Shown piece after piece: positions 30,477-39,799 of a stretch of 64,000 bases of DNA. Within the stretch, counting starts at the first letter, position 1; every line of letters begins with the position of its first letter. Source of the DNA: Achromobacter agilis (lineage in GTDB: Bacteria > Pseudomonadota > Gammaproteobacteria > Burkholderiales > Burkholderiaceae_B); contig NZ_UFQB01000017.1 in the NCBI RefSeq assembly GCF_900496965.1, positions 78,444-142,443 on the forward strand, written 5' to 3'. A model generated the notes under the pieces. That model worked only from the letters and a program-made list of their open reading frames with translations. It made no database searches and was not told the origin of the DNA. The translations under genes were made by a program, and so were the position numbers.

Positions 30477-31445
30477 ATGAAAAACATCGCGTTCCTGCTG
30501 CCCCAAGGGGCCAATATCGCGTCCCTCGAAACCGCCCGGCATGGTTTTCTCGTCGCCAATGAATACCTGGCGGCACACGGGCGCGAGCCCCGGTTCAAGG
30601 TGCGCACCCTGGCGCTGACGCGCGAGGTCAGGCTGGACGACGGCCGCATCACCGTGCAGGCCGACCTGGTGCTGGCCGACGCGCAGGGTATCGATATCTG
30701 CATCGCGCCGCCGCTGCTGGGTTCGGTGTCCGACGCCGTGTTGTCCAACCGCGAACTCATCGATTGGCTGTCGCGGCACCACCGCGAAGGCGGGGAGGTC
30801 GCCAGCCTGTGCATGGGCGCCGCGCTCCTGGCGGCGGGCGGCATCCTGGACGGGCAGCAGGCCGTCGTGCACTGGGTCGCGCAGAACCTGTACGCGAGCC
30901 TCTTTCCCCGCGTGCAGTGGGTCAGCGACCGTGTCGTCATGGCCGACAACGGCATCTACACAAGCGGCGGCGCGTTTTCCGCCGCGCACCTGGTGCTGCA
31001 CCTGATCGAGAAGTACACCGACCGCGACACCGCCATCTGGTGCGCCAAGTATTTCCAGCTTGACTGGAGCCGCCAGAGCCAGTTGCCGTTCTCGGTGTTC
31101 ATGGGGCAGAAGGCGCACGCCGACGAGGTCGTGCGCGCCGTGCAGGATTACATCGAAGGCCGTTACACGGAAAAGATCACGGTCGAGGGGCTGGCCGGCC
31201 GCCACGCCATGGGCCGGCGCACCCTGGAGCGGCGTTTTCGCCAGGCTACGGGCAACAGCATCGTTGAATACGTGCAGCGCGTGCGCGTGGAAGCCGCCAA
31301 GAAGCGCCTGGAAACCTCGCGCAAGAGCGTGGCGGAAGTCATGTACGAGGTTGGCTACAACGACACCAAGGCGTTCCGCGATATTTTCAACAAGTACTGC
31401 GGCATGTCGCCGGTGGGATATCGCGAGCGCTACCACTTCCAGTAG
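30477..31445 (+). CDS. GATase1-like AraC-family regulator (FtrA/GlxA type)
   Basis: 322 residues. N-terminal DJ-1/PfpI-like domain (about 1-185) with the nucleophile-elbow Cys in SLCMGAALLAAG, then AraC HTH pair (about 220-322; MGRRTLERRFRQATG and GYNDTKAFRDIFNKYCGMSP). The start is the ATG before KNIAFLLPQG. Such proteins often sense small nitrogen compounds. Divergent from DUF1428. Confidence 0.9.
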   Translation: MKNIAFLLPQGANIASLETARHGFLVANEYLAAHGREPRFKVRTLALTREVRLDDGRITVQADLVLADAQGIDICIAPPLLGSVSDAVLSNRELIDWLSRHHREGGEVASLCMGAALLAAGGILDGQQAVVHWVAQNLYASLFPRVQWVSDRVVMADNGIYTSGGAFSAAHLVLHLIEKYTDRDTAIWCAKYFQLDWSRQSQLPFSVFMGQKAHADEVVRAVQDYIEGRYTEKITVEGLAGRHAMGRRTLERRFRQATGNSIVEYVQRVRVEAAKKRLETSRKSVAEVMYEVGYNDTKAFRDIFNKYCGMSPVGYRERYHFQ

Positions 31446-31457
31446 CGGGGCGCGGCT

Positions 31458-31910
31458 TCAGCCCTGGTGGCGATACACGCGGGTGTCGCGCATGATGAAG
31501 CCCGCCGATTCATACAGGTGATGGGCCGACAGCCGGCCGGGATTGGACGTCACGTCCAGCGTCTTCGCGTTCAGTTCGCGGCTCTTGGCGATGGCCGCGT
31601 GCGTCAGCGCCATGCCGACCTTCAACCCGCGCGCCTGTTCGTCCACCACCACGTCCTCGATCCAGGCCCGCACGCCCGTGGGGATGCGGAAATGCACCAG
31701 CGTCAGCGTGCCGACGATGCGCCGGTCTTCGCCCATGGTGGCGATGAACACATGGTTGGAGGGCGAGCGGATGATTTCGTCCAGTGTCTCGCGCGACAAC
31801 GGCGGAGCGGTCCGGGACAGCTGGGGCAGCAGGCGCGCAAACGCCGCGACCAGCGCGCCATCGGCCTGTGTGGCCAGCGCGACTTCGACGTGATTTCCCA
31901 AAGGTTTCAC
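31458..31910 (-). CDS. GNAT-family N-acetyltransferase
   Basis: 150 residues. The acetyl-CoA-binding region is EDVVVDEQARGLKVGMALTHAA (about 87-108), followed by TLDVTSNPGRLSAHHLYESAGF. Substrate unknown. Second gene on this strand after a membrane protein gene. Confidence 0.88.
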   Translation of the reverse strand: MKPLGNHVEVALATQADGALVAAFARLLPQLSRTAPPLSRETLDEIIRSPSNHVFIATMGEDRRIVGTLTLVHFRIPTGVRAWIEDVVVDEQARGLKVGMALTHAAIAKSRELNAKTLDVTSNPGRLSAHHLYESAGFIMRDTRVYRHQG

Positions 31911-31928
31911 CGGGGTCTCCCGCGAGGG

Positions 31929-32483
31929 CTACCTTGATGTTGTAGCCCACACCCGGTCCGGATACCAAGCGGTGAATTTCATGGCCCCGGCAAGGGCGGC
32001 GACCGTCACCGCGATCGCGATGGCCTGCGGCAGCTCCGGCCGGTATGCCAGCAGCGCGTCCGTCGCCACCATGACCGCGAACGCCAGTGCCCAGGCAACG
32101 GCAATCGCATACTTCACGCGCACGAACGGCGGGCTCTTCCAGACATACTCGGGTTCCTTTTCGCGCGCATATTCCAGCGTGAACGGCCGGCGCAACGCGA
32201 TGGTCAGCAGCACGAGAAACAACATGCCCGTGTCCACCCGCAGGCGCGTTTCGCCGATCGTCCAGGATTCACCGTCGGCCATCGGGGCGTACACCGTCAG
32301 CCCCGCGAACAGCACGAACGAGCCGGCTTCCAGGAGCTTCACGCGCCGTTCGGGGCTGATCCAGTCGCGCAGCACCAGCCCGGCGGACACGAACGCGCCT
32401 GCCGCCAATCCTTCGAGCACCCCGACAGCCCTTTCGATGATGACAAACATGATGAAGGGCGCGAACGCCAGCAGGATGTTCAT
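31929..32483 (-). CDS. Membrane protein of unknown function
   Basis: 184 residues, five or six helices (near 5-22, 26-40, 54-70, 85-98, 125-145, 153-172). No motif I can name; SPERRVKLLEAGSFVLFAGL and the charged loop REKEPEYVWKSPPF between helices are the most distinct stretches. It begins upstream of the GNAT gene with 18 bp between them. Confidence 0.75.
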   Translation of the reverse strand: MNILLAFAPFIMFVIIERAVGVLEGLAAGAFVSAGLVLRDWISPERRVKLLEAGSFVLFAGLTVYAPMADGESWTIGETRLRVDTGMLFLVLLTIALRRPFTLEYAREKEPEYVWKSPPFVRVKYAIAVAWALAFAVMVATDALLAYRPELPQAIAIAVTVAALAGAMKFTAWYPDRVWATTSR

Positions 32484-32734
32484 CTGGATTCCCCGACCTT
32501 GAGCGTTTGCCGCGTCGCCGTGAGAATCAAGACGCGAACGTGTCTATTTCTGCCTGCCCGCCAGGGTGGGGCATATTTCGCCGTTCGTCCATCGACCGCC
32601 TGGACGGGCGCGGAAGGTGGCAGCCATCCTTCCGGCGGTAGGGGGATGGTCGCCGCATCGGCCGGCCGGCTGGCGCGCACCGGGAAAAAGGCGTCATGCC
32701 TTCGTTCCCATCCGCGCCGCCGGCCGGGCGATGG
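32484..32734. other. Non-coding stretch
   Basis: About 250 bp between two minus-strand units. It must hold the promoter of the membrane protein gene. I see no strong hairpin, repeat or small gene. Confidence 0.3.
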
Positions 32735-33619
32735 TTACCGCGCGGGCTGCCCGGCCGCGATCGGCCTGTCGCCGGCTATCGTGGTCCGGTGCATCTCGCG
32801 GTCGAAGCCGTCGTAGTCGTTCATCGCCAGATGCTGCGTGCAGCGGTTGTCCCACAGCGCCAGCGACCCCGGCGTCCACCGGAAGCGGCAGGTGAATTCC
32901 GGCCGCGCCGCATGGCGGTACAGGAACTGCAGCAACGGTTCGCTTTCTTCGGCGGTCATGCCGTCGAAGCGCAGCGTGTAGGTGCTGTTCACGTACAGGG
33001 CCTGCCTGCCCGTGGCCGGGTGCACCCGCACCACGGGGTGGATCACTTCGTTGCTTGCGCGGTCGTCGGTGCGCACGTCCATCTTGTGGGCCGGATCGCC
33101 GTTGTTCACCACGGCGCCGCCCGCGCCGTACGAGCGGACCGGGCTGTGGACGGCGCCCAGGCCGTCCAGGATCTGCTTCAGCCGGTCGGACAGCGCGTCG
33201 TAGGCCCGGTACATGTTCGCCCACATCGTGTCGCCGCCGTAGGGCGGAATGACGCGGCCGTAGAGCGCCGAGCCCAACGGCGGCGCTTCGGCGTAGCTCA
33301 TGTCCGTGTGCCAGAGGCCGCCGAACAGGCGGCGTGTGCTTTCGGCCTTGCCCTTCATCACGGGCAGGATCGTCGGGTGGCCCTCCAGCGCCCGCACGAA
33401 CGGCACTTCCAGCAGCTCGCCGAAGCGCTTGCTGAAGTCGATGTGCTGCTGCGGGCTCAGCTGCTGGTCGCGGAAGAAAATCACCAGGTGCTCGTGCAGC
33501 GCGGTGCGGACTTCCTCGAACTGATCGTCCGACAGCGGGCGCGACAGGTCCAGGCCCTGGATTTCGGCCCCCAGCGCGCCGGCGATCGGGCGGGTTTCCA
33601 GATGGCGATACGTGGTCAT
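32735..33619 (-). CDS. TauD/TfdA-family 2-oxoglutarate dioxygenase
   Basis: 294 residues. The Fe(II) site is HTD in LWHTDMSY with the distal His in REMHRTTIAG; 2-oxoglutarate is bound by the Arg near the C-terminus (MHRTTIAGDRP). It starts MTTYRHLETRPIAGALGAEI behind AAGGAGACA. The family hydroxylates and so cleaves sulfonates, phenoxyacids or similar. It is co-transcribed 14 bp after a Bug receptor gene, which may deliver its substrate. Substrate not identified. Confidence 0.9.
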   Translation of the reverse strand: MTTYRHLETRPIAGALGAEIQGLDLSRPLSDDQFEEVRTALHEHLVIFFRDQQLSPQQHIDFSKRFGELLEVPFVRALEGHPTILPVMKGKAESTRRLFGGLWHTDMSYAEAPPLGSALYGRVIPPYGGDTMWANMYRAYDALSDRLKQILDGLGAVHSPVRSYGAGGAVVNNGDPAHKMDVRTDDRASNEVIHPVVRVHPATGRQALYVNSTYTLRFDGMTAEESEPLLQFLYRHAARPEFTCRFRWTPGSLALWDNRCTQHLAMNDYDGFDREMHRTTIAGDRPIAAGQPAR

Positions 33620-33633
33620 GCTTGTCTCCTTGC

Positions 33634-34602
33634 TTATTGACGCTTGATCTGCGCGTTGCGCACCAGCGCGCCCCATTTCTCGGTTTCCGATGCGATATAG
33701 CGTCCGAAGCCGGCGGGCCCTTCGGCCGCGATAATGCCGCCCATGGCCCCGATCTGGTCGCGCACGTCGGGTTGCGCCAGCACCGCGAGCAGTTCCTTGT
33801 TCAGGCGTTCGACGACGGGCTTGGGCGTGGCGGCCGGCGCCAGCACCCCGAACCATCCGGCGATTTCATAGCCCGGCAGGCCGGCCTCGGCCATCGTCGG
33901 CACATCGGGCAATTGCGGCGACCGCGCCGCGCTGGTGATCGCGAGCGCCCGCAGCTTGCCGGCCTTCACGAGCTGCAGCGCCGACGGCATGTTGTCGAAC
34001 ATCATCGGCACGTGCCCGGCCACCGTGTCGTTCAGGCCCGGCGCGCTGCCCCGGTACGGCACGTGTGTCAGGCGCAGGCCCGCCGACGATGCGAACAGCT
34101 CGCCGGCCAGGTGCAGCGAGGTGCCCGCGCCCGGCGTGGCGTAGCCCATCGGCGCCGGCGCCTTCTTTGCGTACGCGATCAGCTCCTGCACCGACCGTAC
34201 CGGCAGCGCGGGATTCACCACGAGGAGATTGGGCACGCTCATCAGCATCGTCACCGGCGCCAGGTCGCGCTGCGGCTGATAGGGCAGGTCGGGATACAAG
34301 GCGGGGTTGATCGAGATGGGGCCGATATTGCCCATCACGATGGTGTAGCCGTCCGCCGGCTGTTTCACGGCGAAGTCCGTGCCCACGTTGCCGCCGGCCC
34401 CCGCCTTGTTCTCCACGATGACCGGCTGGCCCAGCCGTTCCCCGAGTTTGTGGCTGACCAGCCGGGCCAGCATGTCCGTGGATCCGCCGGGCGGGTAGGG
34501 CACGATCCATTTGATCGGTTGCGACGGCCAGGGGGCTTGTGCTGCGGCGGGCCCCATACAGAGGGCGAGGCCCGCCGCCAAGGCGAGTGCGATGCGTTTC
34601 AT
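33634..34602 (-). CDS. Bug/TctC-family solute-binding protein (with TauD)
   Basis: 322 residues. Signal peptide to about AAAQAP, then IKWIVPYPPGGSTDMLAR, VENKAGAGGN, THVPYRGSAPGLND and LPDVPTMAEAGLPGYE, all family marks. No transporter membrane genes nearby. First gene of a Bug-TauD unit, divergent from the IclR-type gene. Confidence 0.9.
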   Translation of the reverse strand: MKRIALALAAGLALCMGPAAAQAPWPSQPIKWIVPYPPGGSTDMLARLVSHKLGERLGQPVIVENKAGAGGNVGTDFAVKQPADGYTIVMGNIGPISINPALYPDLPYQPQRDLAPVTMLMSVPNLLVVNPALPVRSVQELIAYAKKAPAPMGYATPGAGTSLHLAGELFASSAGLRLTHVPYRGSAPGLNDTVAGHVPMMFDNMPSALQLVKAGKLRALAITSAARSPQLPDVPTMAEAGLPGYEIAGWFGVLAPAATPKPVVERLNKELLAVLAQPDVRDQIGAMGGIIAAEGPAGFGRYIASETEKWGALVRNAQIKRQ

Positions 34603-34660
34603 GCGTTTTGTCTCCTTCCCGGGCTCTCCGGTCTTGCCGGGAGCATCGTTTATGTGTATT

Positions 34661-34695
34661 GTTCACCTAGTGATCAATATGTTTATCAGGTGAAC
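34661..34695. promoter_or_regulatory. Probable operator between IclR-type and Bug-TauD genes
   Basis: Perfect arms GTTCACCT (34661-34668) and AGGTGAAC (34688-34695) spaced by 19 bp, ending 2 bp before the iclR-type ATG. An inner TGATCA/TTATCA pair adds symmetry. The position suggests self-repression and control of the divergent Bug-TauD unit. Confidence 0.7.
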
Positions 34696-34697
34696 GC

Positions 34698-35345
34698 ATG
34701 AAGAATAATAGATCGATCCAGCGGTGTCTATCCATCATGCGGGCCTTCCGCGGCAATGGCCGGCCCACGCTGGCGGAGCTGGCGCGCGCCGTCGAGCTGC
34801 CGCACGCGACCGTGCTGCGCTTTCTGCAGACGCTGGAGGAAGAGGGCTATGCCGCGCGCGAAGACAGCCGCTGGCGCCTCACGCCGCAAGTCTTCGAACT
34901 GGGGTTCGCGGCCATGGACAGCCTGGGCGTGACCGACGCCGTGCAGCAGATACTGCAGCGCCTGGCCGATGCCTATTCGGGCACGTCCAACCTGGGCGAG
35001 GCCAATCCGGAAGGCGTCATCATCATCGGCCGCGCCATGGCGCCGGCCGAGCGCAGGCGCCTGGTGGTCATGAACCTGCGCGTAGGCAGCGTGCTGCCGC
35101 CCTCGAGCGCGCTGGCGGGCGGCCTGCGCCTGCCGCAGGGGCAGTGGAGTCGCTACGATTACCCGGACAGCAACCAGGTTTCGGTGGCGGTCCCGGTGCC
35201 GCAGGCCGGCCCGCGCGTGCTGTCGGTAGGCATTTCGGTGTCGGTGTCGGAGGTCGTGGGCGACCTTCTGGAAACCGAAATGGTGCCCGCGTTGCAGCAG
35301 GCGGCGGAAACCATTTCCGGGGTGATCCGCGTCGGCGTGGTGTGA
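34698..35345 (+). CDS. IclR-family regulator with a shortened effector domain
   Basis: 215 residues against about 250-270 for the family. The HTH (about 5-60; PTLAELARAVELPHATVLRFLQTLEEEGY) is complete. In the effector domain the core strand NLGEANPEGVIIIGRA and the closing VSVAVPVPQAGPRVLSVGISVS are present, but the central segment between SALAGGLRLP and SNQVSVAVPV is about 40 residues shorter than usual. It may have changed ligand binding. Divergent from the Bug-TauD unit. Confidence 0.85.
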   Translation: MKNNRSIQRCLSIMRAFRGNGRPTLAELARAVELPHATVLRFLQTLEEEGYAAREDSRWRLTPQVFELGFAAMDSLGVTDAVQQILQRLADAYSGTSNLGEANPEGVIIIGRAMAPAERRRLVVMNLRVGSVLPPSSALAGGLRLPQGQWSRYDYPDSNQVSVAVPVPQAGPRVLSVGISVSVSEVVGDLLETEMVPALQQAAETISGVIRVGVV

Positions 35346-35354
35346 GGGGACCGG

Positions 35355-35759
35355 TCAGCCGCCCGGTGCCTGCGGCAGCTTTGCGATCACCTTGATCTCG
35401 AACTGGAAGCCGTAGAGCCACGTCACGCCAACGGCGGTCAGCGTGGGGTGCGGAGCATCGCCCCAGTACTCCGGCACTACCTCCCAGATCGCCTCGAACG
35501 TCGACTCGGGATCGACCATGAACACCGTGACGTCCACCACGTCGTCGAAGCTGGCCCCCGCCTCGGCCAGGATGGCCTGCAGGTTTTCGAAGGCGAGCCT
35601 GACCTGCGCCTGCAGGTCGGGCTCGGGCGAGCCGTCCTCGAGGCTGCCGACCTGTCCCGACACGAACAGGAAACCGTTGGACCTGACCGCCGGCGAGTAG
35701 CGGTTCCGGTCATAAAGCGCCCGGCGCCCGGGCGGAAAAACGACATCGCGCGTTGCCAT
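35355..35759 (-). CDS. RidA (YjgF) family protein
   Basis: 134 residues. FLFVSGQVGSLEDG, LAFENLQAILAEAGASFDDVVDVTVFMVD and HPTLTAVGVTWLYG fit the family, but the final Arg-containing motif of enamine deaminases (often P-x-x-x-x-R-A/E) is not clear (ALPHPTLTAVGVT type). Some RidA relatives lacking Arg act in aromatic catabolism. ATG with GGAGG upstream. Divergent from a LysR gene. Confidence 0.85.
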   Translation of the reverse strand: MATRDVVFPPGRRALYDRNRYSPAVRSNGFLFVSGQVGSLEDGSPEPDLQAQVRLAFENLQAILAEAGASFDDVVDVTVFMVDPESTFEAIWEVVPEYWGDAPHPTLTAVGVTWLYGFQFEIKVIAKLPQAPGG

Positions 35760-35861
35760 GAGTGTCCTCCATGAATGGGCCGAAACCGGCCCGGCATCAA
35801 CGATCCGGGGACTGTAAGCGGCCGGCGGCGCCGGATAAACCGGCAAGTCCGATCTTCACTA

Positions 35862-35876
35862 TTTGTAGAATCCAAA
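35862..35876. promoter_or_regulatory. TTTG-N7-CAAA repeat overlapping a TAGAAT box
   Basis: Short inverted repeat 25 bp upstream of the LysR start at 35901; the TAGAAT hexamer at 35866-35871 lies within it. It could be the binding site of the adjacent LysR protein. Confidence 0.35.
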
Positions 35877-35900
35877 CAATCAGCCAGACAGGGAGCAGGG

Positions 35901-36839
35901 ATGGATCGTTTCGATGCGATGCAGGCGTTCGCCCGCGTGGTGGAAACCGGCAGCTTCACGAAGGCGGCCGAGACGCTCCACCTGAGCAAGACCAGCGTGA
36001 CGCAGTTGATCCAGCAACTGGAGGCGAGGTTGCGGGTCAAGCTGCTGAACCGCACCACGCGCAAGGTCAACGTCACGGCGGATGGGGCCGCCTACTACGA
36101 GCGCGTGCTGCGCCTGCTGGCCGACCTGGACGACGCCGAGACCAGCCTGTCCGGCGCGTCGGCCTTGCCACGGGGGCGGCTGCGGGTGGACGTGCCCAGC
36201 CCGCTGGCCCGCTTGATCCTCGTGCCGGCGCTGCCGGCGTTCCACGCCCGCTATCCCGACATCCAGCTCGACATGGGCGTCAGCGACCGCATCGTGGATC
36301 TGATCGGCGAGAACGTGGACTGCGTCGTGCGGGGCGGCGAACTGGCGGACCAGTCGCTGATGGCGCGGCGCGTGGCCGACCTGCAGCTGGGCGTGTATGC
36401 GGCGCCCGCCTATCTGGCGCGCGCCGGTTCGCCGTCGCATCCCGGCGAGCTGGAAGACACGCATCACCGCATCGTCGGATTCCTGTGGTCGCGCACGGGC
36501 AAGGCCTTGCCGTACGCGATGCGCCGGGGCGGCGAACGCATCAACGTGCAGGGCCGCCACGTGCTGGCGGTAGACGACGGCAATGCCTACCTGGCCGCGG
36601 GCCTGGCGGGGCTCGGTGTGCTTTGGCTGCCGGACTATATGTCCCGGGCGCATGTGGAAAGCGGCGAGCTGGTGCCGTTGTTCGGTGACTGGCGCCTCGA
36701 TCCGATGCCGATGTACGTGGCGTTTCCGCCCAACCGCCACGTCAGCGCCAAGCTGCGCGTATTCATCGATTGGATCGCGGCGCTGATGGGCCAGTACGCG
36801 CCCGCGCCCGCGCACGGCCGCGACACGCCGCAGGACTGA
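35901..36839 (+). CDS. LysR-type regulator (CrgA/DmlR-like branch)
   Basis: 312 residues. MDRFDAMQAFARVVETGSFTKAAETLHLSKTSVTQLIQQLE (HTH at 1-60) then RLRVDVPSPLARLILVPALPAFHARYPDI typical of the PecT/DmlR branch. The GAGCAGGG ribosome site lies before the ATG. Divergent from the RidA gene, its likely target. Confidence 0.9.
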   Translation: MDRFDAMQAFARVVETGSFTKAAETLHLSKTSVTQLIQQLEARLRVKLLNRTTRKVNVTADGAAYYERVLRLLADLDDAETSLSGASALPRGRLRVDVPSPLARLILVPALPAFHARYPDIQLDMGVSDRIVDLIGENVDCVVRGGELADQSLMARRVADLQLGVYAAPAYLARAGSPSHPGELEDTHHRIVGFLWSRTGKALPYAMRRGGERINVQGRHVLAVDDGNAYLAAGLAGLGVLWLPDYMSRAHVESGELVPLFGDWRLDPMPMYVAFPPNRHVSAKLRVFIDWIAALMGQYAPAPAHGRDTPQD

Positions 36840-36883
36840 CACGGCCGGCCTCGGCCATTGCGCGGGGCCGGCGCGTGCAGTCT

Positions 36884-38599
36884 TCAGGCCGGCTGCCGCA
36901 TCGCGCCGCGCAGGAGCTTGCCGGGCAGCTGGCCGGTGGCCGCGCCCTCCTCGAAGATGGGAACCCCGTCGACCAGCGTCGCCAGGTAGCCGTCGGCGCG
37001 CTGGACGAGGCGGCGGCCGCCGCCCGGCAGGTCGAACACCATCTCGGGGCAATGCACTTTCACCGCGGCGGGGTCGATGATGTTGACGTCGGCCTTGTAG
37101 CCCGGGCGCAGCAGGCCGCGGTCGAGCAGTCCATAGACGTTGGCGGTATCGCGGGTCTGGCGTTTGACCACGTGTTCCAGGCCCAGCAGCGGCCCCCGGC
37201 GGCGGTCGCGGGTCCAGTGGCTGAGCATAAAGGTGGGCATGCTCACGTCGCAGATGTAGCCGCAGTGCGCGCCGCCGTCGGACAGGCTGTTCACCGTATT
37301 GGGGTGCTGCATCAGCTGGTGCAGATGGTCCAGGTTTTCGTACGAATAGTTGAAGGACGGGTAGTAGAGGATGGCCTGGCCATCGTTCTCCAGCATGAGG
37401 TCGTAGACGATCTCCAGCGGGGGGCGGCCGCTGCGCTGCGCCATGGCGGCCACGCTTTCCTCGGGCACCGGCTCGTAGTCGGGATCGTTGCCCAGCCGGT
37501 AGATCTTGTGGAAGCTGCTGAACAGCGTTTCGGCGCGGCGGTCGAGCAGGCCGCGCTGCTCGTTCATGATGCGGTTGCGCGTTTCGGGATCGCGCAGTCG
37601 GGCGAGCTTCTCCGGCAGGGGCAGGGCGTGCAGCGCCTGATAGCTGGGGTGCGCGATGAACGGGTGCAGAGTGCTCTGCCATGAAAACAGGATGCCCAGC
37701 GGCCGTCCACTGATGCCCGCGAGCAACGGCACGCCTTCCTGGCGCGCGCGGTCCAGGCTGCGCACGATCTGCTTCCAGACGTCGGGCGCCGCATCCGTCT
37801 GCTGCAGATTGAAGAGCACCGGCAGGCGGTTGTGGCGCGCCAGCTGTTCCAGCCAGGGCATTTCGCCTTCCATGGCGGGATGGTTCGCCGTCATCTGGAA
37901 GACGCCGTGGCCTACCTCGCCCATGACCGACCCCAGCGCGGTGATTTCCTCGCCGGTGGCGAAGGTGCCGGGCGGATACTTGCGCTCGTCGTACTTGTGC
38001 AGGAACGTGCGCGAAGTCGAAAACCCGACCGCGCCGGCGACCAGCGCTTCGCGCACGACCTCGCGCATGGCGACCAGGTCGGCGGGCGAGGCTTCGTCGT
38101 GATGGATGGCGCGCTCGCCCATTACATAGGCGCGGACGGCGCTGTGCGGGATCTGCGCGCCTACGTCCAGCGCCTTGGGGCGGCGGTCCAGCGCGTCGAG
38201 GTATTCGGGGAAGGTTTCCCAATCCCACTGGATGCCTTCGGACAGCACCGAACCGGGAATGTCCTCTACGCCCTCCATGACCTTGATGAGCCAGTCGCGG
38301 CGGTCCGGCTTCACCGGCGCGAAGCCCACGCCGCAATTGCCCATGATGGCCGTGGTGACGCCATGCCAGGTGGACGGGCTGAGGTAGGGATCCCAGGTGG
38401 CCTGGCCGTCGTAGTGGGTGTGGATGTCGACCCAGCCCGGCGCGACCAGGCAGCCGTCGGCCCGGATCTCGCGCCGGCCCGCGGCGGCTTTGCCTTCGGC
38501 CAGGACGACGCGGCCGCCGTCGATGGCGATGTCGCCGGTGCGGCGGGGCTGGCCCGACCCATCGACGATCGTGCCGCCGCGTATGACCAGATCATGCAT
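36884..38599 (-). CDS. N-acyl-D-amino-acid deacylase-like amidohydrolase
   Basis: 571 residues. Metal motif DIHTHYDGQ at 58-66, [13 protein letters not shown] (metal-bridging Cys as in D-aminoacylase), [11 protein letters not shown], and the C-terminal [18 protein letters not shown]. It probably releases D-amino acids from N-acyl forms, though related proteins act on other amides. It follows a Bug receptor gene by 27 bp. Confidence 0.86.
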   Translation of the reverse strand: MHDLVIRGGTIVDGSGQPRRTGDIAIDGGRVVLAEGKAAAGRREIRADGCLVAPGWVDIHTHYDGQATWDPYLSPSTWHGVTTAIMGNCGVGFAPVKPDRRDWLIKVMEGVEDIPGSVLSEGIQWDWETFPEYLDALDRRPKALDVGAQIPHSAVRAYVMGERAIHHDEASPADLVAMREVVREALVAGAVGFSTSRTFLHKYDERKYPPGTFATGEEITALGSVMGEVGHGVFQMTANHPAMEGEMPWLEQLARHNRLPVLFNLQQTDAAPDVWKQIVRSLDRARQEGVPLLAGISGRPLGILFSWQSTLHPFIAHPSYQALHALPLPEKLARLRDPETRNRIMNEQRGLLDRRAETLFSSFHKIYRLGNDPDYEPVPEESVAAMAQRSGRPPLEIVYDLMLENDGQAILYYPSFNYSYENLDHLHQLMQHPNTVNSLSDGGAHCGYICDVSMPTFMLSHWTRDRRRGPLLGLEHVVKRQTRDTANVYGLLDRGLLRPGYKADVNIIDPAAVKVHCPEMVFDLPGGGRRLVQRADGYLATLVDGVPIFEEGAATGQLPGKLLRGAMRQPA

Positions 38600-38626
38600 T
38601 GCGCTCTCCTTTGGACTCGCGCGGGG

Positions 38627-39637
38627 TTACTGGAGGACCAGACCGATGCGCCGGATCACGGCGCCCCAGCGGTCGCTGTCTTTCTGGACGATCTGCGAGA
38701 ACTCCTTCGGCCCCGCGCCGCTGACTTCATTGCCTTGCGACACGATGCTCTGGGTCACCTCGGCGGTATCCAGCGCTTCGCGGAATACCTGCGCGACGCG
38801 TTCGGCCAGCGCGGGCGGCATGTCGCCGGGCCCGAAAATGCCTTGCCAGCCGACGATGTCCAGGCCGGGAATGCCCTGTTCCTTCAAGGTCGGCAGGTCC
38901 GGCAGCACGCTCAGGCGCCGGTCCGTGGCCGGGCCCAGCAGCTTGACCTTGCCGGCGCGCGCGTTCTCCACGGCGGTTGCCGTGCCGTCGAAATAGACCT
39001 GCACTTCGCCGGCCAGCAGCGCGCGGCTGGCGTCGGCCGTGCCCTTATACGGCACGTGCACGATGTCGATGCCGGTCTGCTGCTTCAGGATTTCGCCGTT
39101 CAGGTGCGACGTGGATCCCAGGCTGTACGACCCGAAATTCAGCTTGCCGGGGTGCGCCCGCGCGTAGTCGATCATTTGGGCCGTGGTCGAGAAGGGGGCA
39201 TCCTTGTTGGCGACCAGCACCGTGGCCGAACGCACCACCTGCAGGACGGGCGTGAAGTCCTTGACCGGGTCGTACGGCAGCTTTTTGTACAAATGCGGGT
39301 TCTGGGTATGCGTGACGACGATGGTGTATAGCAGGGTGTAGCCATCGGGGTTGGCGCGCGCCACTTCCTGCGCCCCGATCATGGTGCCCGCGCCGGGCTT
39401 GTTGTCCACGATCACCGGCGCGCCGGTCTGTTGCGTGACCTTCATCGCCAGCATGCGCGCCAGCGAGTCCGAGCCGGACCCGGCGGGAAACGGCACCACC
39501 AGGCGGATGGGCTTGCCGCCGCCGGGCCAGGGCGGCGCCTGTGTGGCGGGAGCGGCCGCCGCCGAAAGACAGGCCAGGGCGCCCAGCATCGCAGCGCCGC
39601 CACTACCCAACAATTTCAAAAAAGATTTGCGGTTCAT
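38627..39637 (-). CDS. Bug/TctC-family solute-binding protein (with the D-aminoacylase-like gene)
   Basis: 336 residues. A Tat-like or long Sec signal (MNRKSFLKLLGSGGAAML; no RR pair, so Sec is more likely), then RLVVPFPAGSGSDSLAR, VDNKPGAG and VHVPYKGTADASRAL. The start is the ATG behind AGGAGACGAC; longer frames upstream enter the promoter. First gene of the pair with the amidohydrolase. The LysR gene is divergent. Confidence 0.9.
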   Translation of the reverse strand: MNRKSFLKLLGSGGAAMLGALACLSAAAAPATQAPPWPGGGKPIRLVVPFPAGSGSDSLARMLAMKVTQQTGAPVIVDNKPGAGTMIGAQEVARANPDGYTLLYTIVVTHTQNPHLYKKLPYDPVKDFTPVLQVVRSATVLVANKDAPFSTTAQMIDYARAHPGKLNFGSYSLGSTSHLNGEILKQQTGIDIVHVPYKGTADASRALLAGEVQVYFDGTATAVENARAGKVKLLGPATDRRLSVLPDLPTLKEQGIPGLDIVGWQGIFGPGDMPPALAERVAQVFREALDTAEVTQSIVSQGNEVSGAGPKEFSQIVQKDSDRWGAVIRRIGLVLQ

Positions 39638-39761
39638 GTCGTCTCCTCCTGGGGGGTAGGCAATGTCGGGCATTGCTCTGGATTGCGGTTCACCACAGGG
39701 CGGCCGGTGCTGCATTTTTTCCGTCGCGGCAACTTGTTTTAGTCTTGCCATTGACCGGAAT

Positions 39762-39775
39762 CAAATGCATATTTG
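39762..39775. promoter_or_regulatory. CAAAT-N4-ATTTG repeat, likely LysR site
   Basis: Small inverted repeat midway between the Bug gene and the divergent lysR gene, 25 bp before the lysR ATG. AT-rich surroundings (TTGACCGG...TTTGGCTGAAT) fit a LysR-controlled promoter. Confidence 0.4.
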
Positions 39776-39799
39776 GCTGAATCTTGATGAGAAAAATGC

